DNA of 64,000 nt, from NCBI GenBank assembly GCA_037576195.1, contig CM075101.1, forward strand, positions 42,284,001 to 42,348,000, in the 5' to 3' direction. A program made the position numbers and the translations under genes. The DNA comes from Phytoseiulus persimilis (taxonomy: Eukaryota; Arthropoda; Arachnida; Mesostigmata; Phytoseiidae). The notes below the pieces were generated by a model that searched no databases, had not been told where the DNA came from, and saw only the letters and a program-made list of their open reading frames with translations. Positions 39,254 through 49,167 of this stretch are shown here, piece by piece. Every line of letters starts with the position of its first letter. Position 1 is the stretch's first letter.

Positions 39254-40872
39254 TACGTCCTCATCGGCTAAATGAAAATATTCGTTGCTGTTGGGAGAGT
39301 GAAATGCATATATTTTTAGTGAACATTGGGTGCTGAGATCGCAGAGACAGGAGGGCGACAAATACTCTACCATCTCGTTCTGAGAGATCCGCTAGAATTG
39401 TTAGGAAGCTTGAGCGCCGCCCAATTGGACTGCCCCGTTCGAGATTCGAGCGGGGACTGCCCTGCTTCTGATTTTCGTACTCGGAACTGAACGCGAAAAA
39501 AACGGCGGACAGTGAGGAGCGGCTACATTAAAGTCAGATCCGAACGACGAAACAGAATAAAGAGATGCTATTCCAAGCATTGACTGGATTGAGGCCTCCG
39601 TCTATCATTAATACGTTCGTTGTGATTAATGAGGAGCAACGAACAGAGTTCAGAGCATGTCGGCTGGCAGAAGATGCGCTCCACTGTCGAGTTTTTCTAG
39701 GAGAGGGTTGACCATCTACTGGATAGTGGGCTTCCATCATTATTTGACCGTTTCCTGACAAGGAGTCCATTGCGCTCTGTTTCATGGCTGAGTTCTGCCA
39801 CATACAGATCATCAAGCATCATATTTGATTGATCCGTCATTTCATTCGAAAGGAGACAGATGGAGTCTCAAAGACCAGGCTTTCTCCGTATGCCTCTTCC
39901 GCCCAGTGGTGAGTCGAACCTGAGCTCAAGAGGAAAGCGCCCGGGGTTGGTGGAACTATCACCAGGGCATGTTATTCCCTGCGTTGAATGGAATCATGAT
40001 ACCGAAGACAACACTATCTGGCTGCGTTTTAGAACGCTGAAGCTCAGATGCCGTTAATCGTGACAATTCCAGAGGCCTCCACGGACTGCGAAGATCATTA
40101 TCTAGCGGTAACGAGATCGGCGGTGAGTGTGAACCGGAGTTGTATCCGAGAAATTCTCAACAAACACCGGGAGTGAACTTGGGTTTGAGACACTGGGGGT
40201 GAAGTCCATTCCGGGATCACCTCCATAGACCTTGAGAAGTGAGGTCGGATAGGTTTTGAAATCGCCTCCTCAGACCACCGGAAGTAGGGTCTGATCGAGG
40301 CCCGAATCAACTCGATACACCCCGAAGGTGTGATCAGGCCGACTCCGTGAACTATAATCAAATCTGACCTGTGATCGGGCCCGAATGTGTACCGAAACCA
40401 TCCCCAGGTCCAACCGGAATCTTTCCTATTCGAGCACGGCGAAGATCCGTGGTCGGCACCAGGGTCCAAGGTACTGGGCCTTTCGCCCTAGTCCAGATCC
40501 AAGGCCAGCTCCGGGACCCTGTCTTTGCCGACCCCTGCTTCAGAAGAGTAGGAGACACAAAGGAAGACGCCACCGTCTGTTTCAAATAGACCGTGAACCC
40601 GAAATCCTCCTTCTCGAGCTCTCAATGTCGAAGTCCAGCTGGGATGGGTATCGCGATGAATGGGATACGGCAAACGACATGCTTCGCTGATTCTCCGAGA
40701 CTCTGTTTTTCTCAGACTCAGGAGTGTCCCGGATTCACCTTTCGGTATTGCTTCAGTAACACTCCCTATCGCCTCGCAAATCCCATTGCGGGCGGTGGGC
40801 TTGGGTCTTAAGATGGTTCAGATTTAATTCTGATATAAATTAAATCCTCTTTCTACCACATAAGAAATTTGT
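39254..40872. other. Intergenic region after PGPEP1
   Basis: I see no gene, repeat array or RNA gene in this stretch. Confidence 0.5.
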
Positions 40873-40931
40873 TGTCCCGGCCGGGGATCGAACCCGGGGA
40901 TTCTCCGAGACTGCCAAGAAGTTAAGTGACA
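40873..40931 (-). pseudogene. tRNA-like 3' half (type II variable arm and T arm)
   Basis: Reading the minus strand, a variable-arm-like hairpin (TCTCGGAGA) is followed by a perfect T arm (CCGGGTTCGATCCCCGG) and an acceptor-like CCGGGAC. The expected D arm and the 5' acceptor strand GTCCCGG are absent. The sequence therefore looks like the 3' half of a leucine- or serine-type tRNA, either a decayed tRNA gene or part of a tRNA-derived SINE. Confidence 0.5.
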
Positions 40932-41389
40932 TTCCAAGTTTTCATCGATTCTTGAGTTGTCAGAACCACTCCACACTCCTCGGAGAATGGTTTTCGTGCA
41001 CAAGCAAATGACAAGGAAGGGCGGCCATGGGAGAGATGAGCAAGATGAAGGTTTCCTCGATGAATACCATGCGCATTCAAGTCTCCATCAACAAGACTCC
41101 CGGACATTGACTCATGTGGCACATGGGTGGGTTTCCACGCTGCAAAAATTTCGTTCATTTCCTCACGAGTTGCAAACGGAGACAGCTCGATGCTGAGGTC
41201 CCGCGGATTCCCATATTGCGCGATTGAAGAAGGCCGTCTTCGATCTTTGCATCGTCTCAACTTCTGTTGACGAGAGTGAAGAAGATTCGAGCTCCGCATG
41301 CTCTTTACGAGTGTCGGAGTTGGGAGTGAAGTAGCGATCCATATCTCCGAATCTCGATCGATATTGAACGCCGAAGCTGCATCAAATAG

Positions 41390-41463
41390 GGCCCACTAGC
41401 TCAGTCGGATAGAGCGTCGTGCTAATAACGCGAAGGTCACAGGTTCGATCCCTGTGTGGGCCA
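41390..41463 (+). tRNA. tRNA-Ile (anticodon AAT)
   Basis: A 74-base cloverleaf folds cleanly. The acceptor stem is GGCCCAC/GTGGGCC with discriminator A, the D arm is GCTC...GAGC, and the anticodon arm is TCGTG-CTAATAA-CGCGA with anticodon AAT. The variable loop is AGGTC and the T arm is ACAGG-TTCGATC-CCTGT. The internal A box (TAGCTCAGTCGG) and B box (GGTTCGATCCC) are intact. There is no intron and no encoded CCA. Confidence 0.97.
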
Positions 41464-41468
41464 TTGAA

Positions 41469-41473
41469 TTTTT
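41469..41473 (+). terminator. RNA polymerase III T-run after tRNA-Ile
   Basis: TTTTT begins six bases after the tRNA discriminator base, the expected position for a pol III terminator. Confidence 0.8.
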
Positions 41474-43160
41474 GACGGGGACTGGCGTTGAAGCGCCGAG
41501 CTCTTTTCGGAAAAACTCCGCAGCTCCGTCACCTTGGAGTTTCTCCAGAAAAACATTTTGGCCCGCGAGTCCGTTCCTCTGAATGGCCGACGGACACGTT
41601 CAGGAAAGCGGAGGACGCGCAAAAAACTCGCTCTGTTCGGGAACGTTGATAACTAGAAAAACGCGGAAGTCCTACGATACTCCTGCGAATTACATCCGAG
41701 GCAAGGGATCTCTATGATGGAGACTTGAGCACGCCCGCGTTGGGTGGGGAAGAATAGTGCGTCTCGAGGGACAAGTGGAACCCTTTCTTTGAATCGAAAA
41801 GTTCGAAAACAAGGCATCGAGGACTAGGAAGTTTACTGTGGAGCGACAGCGATCAAACTCGGATAGGATGGGGATGATTCGTATCATCAAATCCATAAAA
41901 AACAAAACGGGAATCAGGATCGACCAAAAATTGATCCTCCACACACCAGAATGCTTGGAAATCACCGATGGCCTCGAGTTCTCGAATGCTTCCTGCATGG
42001 TGAAACCTAATCGCTGGAATCGTGTCGAAGACAGAGGAGCGAAGCAGATGCATAGAACAAAGGCAGAATAAGGGCATTCTTTCGTGGTGAGGGATACGCC
42101 GGTAAAACCTATGCCGATCCCGACACGCTCCGAAAAAACTAGCAAGTGATGAAGGAGCGCGATCAAACTGCAGCGGAAATCGATCCACGAAACCGGGGAA
42201 GGAAACGTGATGCTGAAACTGAAACCGAGCCCTGAAAGCGAGCAAAGCTCCCTCGGGGATGTGAGCCAGAATTTGACCGAGATCGATGATTTCAATACAT
42301 GAGATGGATAGAGTGACTGAAGAGGAAGAACCGGAGAAACATTCGAGAAGGTTTGTTGAGCATGGAATTCGTACCCACATCCGACATGTCTGCGGACATA
42401 ATGACAAAGAGCTTGGCAGGAGACAAGTTCAAGAAACATCGAGACAAGCTCGGATTGACCGCCCGAGTGATGACGAGGAGCTTGGGGAAAGGCGAACTCT
42501 GAGAATGCCGAACCAAGCTAGGAGTACGATGACGAGGGCTGATTGGTCATGCGCAAGGGAGGGTGTTGGGACTCGCGCATGGTCACGGTCCAGAGTACTA
42601 CAAGAGGAACTTCATCTTGGGAATAAACTTCACTTCGTTCTATCTTTGCATCAGTGGCGTTTTTTTCCGCACAGTAACTCAACATGAAGACAGTATTACA
42701 CGCGGAGGATCGATTCAATTCAACTTACCGGGCTCAACACTTCAGTCAACTGGAACCTCATTCCGAGGTTTTCCGAAGGAACATCTTATTAGTTTCTGGT
42801 TTTGCATCGCCGCGACCGATTCGGGAGCGATAACTGTATCCCGAGCTCCGTGAAATCGTTCCAGAAATTCAAATCTATGTTCACCGCCGCCGGAATATTG
42901 AAGGAGAGGGTGATCCTATGACAGAGGACAGCGCAAAATTTCCAGCGGAACTGAGCACCCCTCAAAATGTGGACTGGCATCGGAGTTTCTCGATGTCAGC
43001 GTCAGAGAAGTGTCTGAAATTTCGCTTGAGCACACCAGTGCTTGCGTATCTCCGAAAAAATTGTCTCAAAAATTGCCAGGAGGTCGAACTCGACAGAATA
43101 ATTTTTGGTTCTGAGACTTGGGACGCTTGAGCTTGCCTAGCATCCCGCTGGCCCCTTTGG
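41474..43160. other. Region without a recognised gene
   Basis: A 249-codon minus-strand frame (42439-41690) is open, but a second minus frame (42407-41853) is open over the same bases. That points to stop-poor composition rather than a gene, and neither resembles a known family. Confidence 0.4.
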
Positions 43161-43720
43161 CTCGAAGACATTCGGATCGACGATCTTCACCGAGTCCCAC
43201 GATCTCGAGAGCGCTCTCTCAACGCTAGGAACGGGGGGAAGACGCTATTTCCCATCAGAATAACTTCGATCTATTTGAGCAAAACCCAATTCCGACACCG
43301 CTTCAATATTCCCGCCGCATTGGCGGTCAGGCAGTATTAGTGAACAGTCGAGGACATCTGGGCAACATTGATTCGCGCATCTTCCATCGTTGTGGTGCTC
43401 TGTGAATCTAGTTGATGGTTGTTAGGAAATTCTTAACAATAGACTGGGCGAGTATCGCAGCTGGAGTTTGAGAAATACCCAAGAGGTGAGTGCTCGAATC
43501 GCAAGCTGACGTGTGTGTGTCGTGGTTCTCGCCGATGGTATCAAGGCCGATTCTCTCGATTTGCACGATGCCGGGGGGTTTTGGCGCCGGCCTCACGTCA
43601 TGACTGGAAACATTCGGAGTCTGGCAGGAATCAATATCCAGGACTGCGGTCTCGATCTGCCGGACATCTGAGAGCGATGAGACGCGGTGTAAGCTTTGTC
43701 ATACGTGGTTCATGACGATT
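43161..43720 (-). mobile_element. Copia-like element fragment, copy A, interrupted
   Basis: Bases 43161-43226 and 43564-43720 match consecutive parts of the element at 48194-48413 at roughly 85-90% identity by eye. About 337 bases (43227-43563) are inserted between the two halves. The second half corresponds to the C-terminal codons of the gag reading frame of copy B (minus strand, NRHEPRMTKLT-like) and carries an early stop. This is a dead fragment. Confidence 0.7.
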
Positions 43721-44445
43721 TCTGACGCTCGCTCCAGAACACACGTCCCATGTAAAACGTTTTCTGGGTTCGCGGCGTTCAGAAATTTAGGAGGCGGAAC
43801 GAAAGACATCGAAGACGGCGACAAGCTCAGATTCATCCTGGAATCCCATTCCCGAACGCGCGGCACGTGAAGGCACTGTAGATAGCGGCTCGAGTCGAAC
43901 AGACGTCTCCAGAGACACAATCACTCGCGAAAGAGATAGACGGTATGGCATGCATGGAATCGATAGAAGAAACGAACTGATGCGAGCTATGATGGCTTCA
44001 CCGAGTCCCTTTGTTTCACAATTCTCCGATAGGAGAAATTGATGAGGGAGAATATTTGACGTTTTTGTCGTGCGATATGTGGGCGAGCTTTGTGACAGTT
44101 GCGGACACTCAACGTCAACGGAGGGATCGGGTCGTGGGGAGATGATGTTGTGCTCGCGGGGTCGAGCGTATCCTCCGACCCAATCCCATTGGAAAATAAC
44201 TCGAAAAAAAAAAAACAGGAATGCCCAATTCAGGTACGCTCTTTTGCAGCTACGCCGACGAACGCAACGCCGATAGGGACCGAGGCAGGTGCGAAGGGAT
44301 AATTTGTGTGAGGACCGAATCAGCGGCATCTTCGAGAGAAACATCGGTGAGCAGACTTGGCACCTACCAGGAACGCAAGAGCAGCGAAGCCCAGAGCAAT
44401 AAGAGATTGATCAAGTTTGAGTCTATCAACGGAACGGCCCCTGAG

Positions 44446-46586
44446 ATGGAGAAAAGCAAAGATGGTAAGTTTCAACCTAGCTATCAAGCGTGCTACACGT
44501 TCGGACACGATCCTTCTCCAGCGAATTGAATCACACACCGATCTTTACCTCAGAGTTTCTCTAACCTTTCAGGAAAGGTGGCTCAGCCTGATACGTCAGC
44601 TCCTCCCAGGAGCGCTGCGGAACATCCAGACGTCCTCCAACTGCGAGATGCTGAGAGTGACGGTGAAATCGATGGAACGCCGCAGCCACCAATCGAGCAA
44701 ACAGTAGCTGTGAAGAAAGTGCGAGGAACTGTGGCCGACTCGTCATCGTCAGGCAGTGAAAGCGGAGATGATACAGCGCCGACCCAGGAGCCGGCTGTTG
44801 CCCCGCATACCGAATCTGCGAGGAAGCGTCGCAGATCAACGAGATCTGGGCCCGTGGCAGAAAGTGATAGTGACAGCAAGAGTTCCGAAAAAGAGCGTCG
44901 GAATCGGAAAAAGAGTAAAGCCGCAAAAAGCAATCGACATAGCTCAGAGTCTGAAAGCCCAACCGATGACGAGCGGGGCGACTCAGACAGAAGAATGAAG
45001 TCAAGAGTCGTCATGGTTGCGCCGAGATCCCCGATGACGCCTGAGCCGCCAAAAAAGAAAGCGTTGTACCGCACGCTGACCAGGACTGGGGGTGCCTACA
45101 TTCCGCCGGCGAAACTTCGTGAAATGCAGAGGCAAATCACAGACAAAGGTAGTCTGGAGTATCAGAGGATCGCGTGGGAGGCTCTCAAGAAGAGCATCAA
45201 TGGCTTGGTGAACAAGGTCAACGTTTCCAACCTGAAAGAGATTGTCTTCGAACTCTTTCGTGAAAATCTTGTCCGCGGCCGCGGTATATTAGTCCGGTCC
45301 ATCATGCAAGCCCAAGCGTTCTCAACCGCGTTCAGCCACGTGTACGCAGCCTTGGCCGCGGTTATCAATTCGAAATTTCCGCAGACGGATGAGCTGATCC
45401 TGAAGAGGACCATCCTACGATTCAAGAAAGGTTTTCGACGGAACGACAAGACGATGTGCGTTGCGGCTGTCAAGTTTCTCGCGCATTTGGTCAACCAGCA
45501 GGTCGCTCACGAAATCATCGCTCTCGAGATTTTGACTCTTCTGCTCGAAAAAACCGACCGAGGACTCAGTTGAGGTGGCGATAGCATTCCTCAAAGAGGT
45601 CGGTCGCAAGCTGATTGAAGTCACACCGCGCGGCGTTCTCGCCATTATGGAACGTTTGCGACACATCCTGCATGAGGGCTCAGTTAACAAGCGGTGCCAA
45701 TATATGATCGAAGTCTTGGCGGCTGTGCGGAAGGATGGCTTCAAAGATCACCCAACGGTAATCCCCGACCTGGACCTAGTTCAGGAGGGAGATCAATTGA
45801 CGCACATGATCACGTTGAAAGAGGTCAACGACGGCCAGGACGGTCTCGATGCATTCAACTTTGACCCTCAGTACGAGGAGAACGAGCAGAAGTATCGAGA
45901 GAGCCGCAAGACCATCGTTGGAGAGAGCAGCTCCGGAGGCGAAGACGGTTCTTCGGGCTCATCTTCAGATGATTCCGATGGAGGAGGTGCCGAGGCTAAT
46001 CCGCACAACATAGTGGACAACACAAGAACAAACCTCGTGGCGTTGAGGAGAACAGTTTTCCTCACCATCCAGAGCTCGTTGAGTCACGAAGAATGCGTCC
46101 ACAAATTGATCAAGTTACAGATGCAGCCAAATCAAACACCTGAACTCTGCCACATGATCTTGGACTGCTGCTCGCAGCAGAGGACGTACGAATTTTTTTT
46201 GCATTAATAGCTCAGAGGCTTTGCCTGACTCGGAAAGAATACGTGAAACCGTTGGAAACGCCTGCGATACTGTTCATCATCTGGACACCAACAAGCTGCG
46301 GAACTGCGCGAAGTTTTTTCGCGAGCCTCGTTCATAGCGACGCCATCCCGTGGCAGGTTCTGTCAACAATCAAGATGAGCGAAGAGACCACGAATTCGTC
46401 CTCGAGGATCTTCATTAAGATACTCTTCCAAGAGCTGGCCGAGTCCATGGGACTGATGAAACTTGACGAGAGGATCAAGGACCCGACTCTGCAAGCGGAG
46501 TTCGACGGGCTTTTTCCGAGAGACTCGCCGGAAAATACGAGATTCGCAATAAACTTCTACACATCGATAGGACTCGGCGGTCTAAC
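44446..46586 (+). CDS. CWC22: Pre-mRNA-splicing factor CWC22, frame interrupted by homopolymer indels, 3' end unresolved
   Basis: Spliceosome protein that brings eIF4A3 to pre-mRNA for exon-junction-complex assembly. Exon 1 is 44446-44464 (MEKSKD, phase 1) and exon 2 runs 44573-46586, ending at a GTGAGT donor after GLGGLT, exactly where the family sequence continues with DELREHL. A Ser/Arg/Lys-rich N-terminal region is followed by the MIF4G domain (from about [12 protein letters not shown] through the [10 protein letters not shown] region to [20 protein letters not shown]), an acidic Ser/Gly linker, and the MA3 domain ([18 protein letters not shown] to [18 protein letters not shown]). The frame is broken at four homopolymers when compared with the family: A6 at 45548-45553 (one extra), T8 at 46193-46200 (one short), A3 at 46256-46258 (one short) and T6 at 46314-46319 (one extra). 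Net change is zero. Residues around each site are otherwise well conserved. No downstream exon with the C-terminal RS region was found. Confidence 0.88.
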
Positions 46587-46649
46587 GTGAGTTCCGCGAT
46601 CGTTTCCATGAACTTGATTGCTTCGGAATTGAGAACGAGAGATCCGAAT

Positions 46650-47156
46650 TGGTTGGCCCGATCTCGCTTGGCCGATGGCTCTGCCTAATTCAATTCGATT
46701 CAACTTGCTCATGGCTAGAGCTTTATACAATCTCATGTAAAATTTAGGACATTTGATCACAAAGCATCTAAAGATCGAGTTCACAACGTTCCGAGCAGAG
46801 AATACTATGTTAGTTATGTGCTCATCGGAGTTTAGATCGGGAGACATCTGTACGTCAAGATCAAGGATGTTGTGTATGTTGGATTTGAACTGGGCGGATG
46901 CAGGAAGGACTGAATTTTTATACTTTTCAGAGAAGACCTCCGAACACGCCTCAAGAGTTAGTCTTCTGCTGCTTCGGCATTCCATGACTAGACGAAACGA
47001 TCCTGCGGTGAGGGGAAGAAGGTCAAAGAAGATTGCTACCCTCCTACAAGTCTCGCGGATCGCTCCGAATCGAAAAATAACCCCGACGAAACTATGTAAC
47101 CTATGCGGGGAATCTACGTTCGAATTCATATCAACCCCCACCTGTGATATGACCAT
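46650..47156 (-). mobile_element. LINE reverse-transcriptase fragment
   Basis: A minus-strand frame open from 47156 to 46557 contains a block (DLDVQMSPDLNSDEHITNI, then A...V.SIFRCF, then FYMRLYKALAMSKLN). It resembles the region after the catalytic motifs of LINE reverse transcriptases (DLGV..S.DL....HI..I ... LYK..V...L.Y). The catalytic YADD box and an endonuclease were not seen. It sits immediately after the last visible CWC22 donor, so it lies in a CWC22 intron or replaced its 3' part. Family assignment is by eye. Confidence 0.5.
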
Positions 47157-48193
47157 CCTATCATAACGAATCTTCTCGTTACGTCGTTCACGGAAGCAGC
47201 GAGCGTACCAGCGTTACTTTGGGATTATCAGAGCTTTATTCAACCGGGTTTGGTTTGAGCTCCGAGTTACTGTTGAAATGAAGGAGCAAGGCGCTATATT
47301 CGACCCAGCGCAGCTGCATCAGTCAACCAGCGGGAGTGTAACGTGCGCGGAGAACCATTTTCATGGCTAGTTATTTAAATACATACTCGGACGGCGAACG
47401 AGCCTCCGTTGAATAATAATGGAAATTCGGTAACTCGTGTTGATCTGCATGCTTCTTATAAGAGTGGCTGATTATAGAGCTCGAATGTAACTTTCCCACA
47501 CTGAGAGAATTCTCAAACGCGGGAAATCAACACTCGTTGAGAACGAACCGGAGATGAGCACACAGCATCCGACTAGCCGCCGAAAGATCGCATGGTGGAA
47601 CTCCAAGACCGTTACGGGAATTCCGAAAACTTCAGAAGGAGACCGAACTATTCTCATGTTGGATTCGCTTCGTCGTGGCTACATTCGACTTCACATGGCT
47701 CCCCCTTCTCTGAAAGACGTTGGAGTTCCATAGCCTTGAAAAAACGCGGTCATAGAGACAGTTTATTCCGTCATCATTTTTTGTGGAGCTCTCCAGCACA
47801 CGTTGGAGCTCCACGAACAACTCGTCACACATTGGTTCCCAGTGGTACCATCGTGGAATAATCGGAACGATGAGAGTTTCTCGTCGAGCAGCCCGTTCGT
47901 TAGCATTCCACTCTGTGCTCAGCGAAAATTGGTCTCGACCAGTCGGGAAAGCGACTCACCGGAATCATCCGACTGAACACAGCTTAGATCAATGTACAAT
48001 AAAATGCGCAACAACTGCAGAGTACGGGGGCTGAGGAGCCATCAATGAAGTTTCTTTATCACAGTTGCATCGAAGGACTCATTCCCGAGTCAGCTGTAAA
48101 AAAAGGGACGCAAACAAGGAGCTTTCGAGCTAGATGCAGCGGTAGACGCAAAAAGACTGACCCTTTTGGACACCAACTAGCGATTGCGTCCCG
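47157..48193. other. Region between LINE and gag fragments
   Basis: No coding or repeat feature recognised. A continuation of the CWC22 frame was sought here and not found. Confidence 0.4.
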
Positions 48194-49167
48194 CTCGAAG
48201 ACATTCGGATCTACGATCCCTTGAGTCCCATAATCTCGAGAGCGTTTTCTCAACACGCGATGCCGGGGTTTCATGGCGCCGGCTTCACATCATGACTGGA
48301 AACATTCGGAGTCTGGCAGTAATCAATTTCATGTCTGCGGTCTCGATCTGCCGAACCTCTGAGAGCGATGAGACGCGATGTAAGCTTCGTCATACGTGGT
48401 TCATGACGATTTTTGTTATGATTCATGGGACGCGGTCTTGGGTTGTAGAAACGAGGATTGGAGTTGAAAAAACGGGGGTTTGTTTGGAAAGATCGAGGGC
48501 TGGGAAAAGCTTGGAGTTGGGAGTAGTAAACGGCATGATTCAGATGAGTATTGATGCGCGCACTTCGAGCTTCTGATAGGAGTCTTGTCGAGTCGCTTTC
48601 GATCATGGCAAACAGATTTGTCATGTTTCGCTGTTCTACTGGTTGGGTCCCCCATGTTTGTGTGAGAAATACCCAGCTTTGAGTTAGTGCCTGGAGGAGG
48701 CAGGGTACGAGAATTGTATCATTAGTTTCCGCTCCGGTATTGACTGCTTCAGCCACAAGCTGTCGGAAACGAAGAACGTTCTGGGATGGGGTTTTTACTG
48801 AATCGAATATTAACGTAAAAATGCTTTTCATGGCTGTTTGTTGTCGGAGACCAGTCACGTTCTCGAATTCGTCAGTGAAGGCCACGTATGCGCTTGCTGC
48901 AGAAACTTTGGACATTGACTCGTTGAATTTCAACTGGATGAGCGAAACATCAATCGAATTGAGTATGAGAAGAGTGCCGCGAGCAGCCCCGAAGCATTTA
49001 TCTTCGGCGAGAAGTAAAATATCGAGAACGGTTTTCCAAGGACGAATAAATTTTGCCGGCAATGTCCAGTTGAACCGCCGTGAAATTGGAAAGCTTCGCG
49101 GCGCTCGTGGAGGCATTGTTAGCCTCCACAGCACGCTAAGGAGATTCTCGTGGTTGTTCACCCTCAA
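48194..49167 (-). mobile_element. Copia-like gag element, copy B
   Basis: A minus-strand frame of 298 codons (49167-48271), probably starting at the internal ATG near 49116, has the features of a Ty1/copia-type gag. These include a short N-terminal region with LDILLLAEDKCFGAARGTLL, then LIQLKFNESMSKVSAASAYV-type helices, and a basic C-terminal region rich in Arg, Asn, Pro and Phe. No zinc knuckle, protease, integrase or reverse transcriptase follows downstream, and no LTRs were identified. The segment 48194-48413 is the part shared with copy A at 43.2-43.7 kb. Confidence 0.6.

Noticed and set aside
41690..42439. 249-codon minus-strand frame, hydrophobic, considered as a gustatory-receptor fragment
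   Set aside because: A second minus frame is open over the same bases and no receptor signature (such as the C-terminal TYxxxxxQ motif) is present.
44561..45074. Minus-strand frames of 147 and 163 codons opposite CWC22
   Set aside because: Antisense shadows of a Ser/Arg/Lys-rich coding region, with no independent support.
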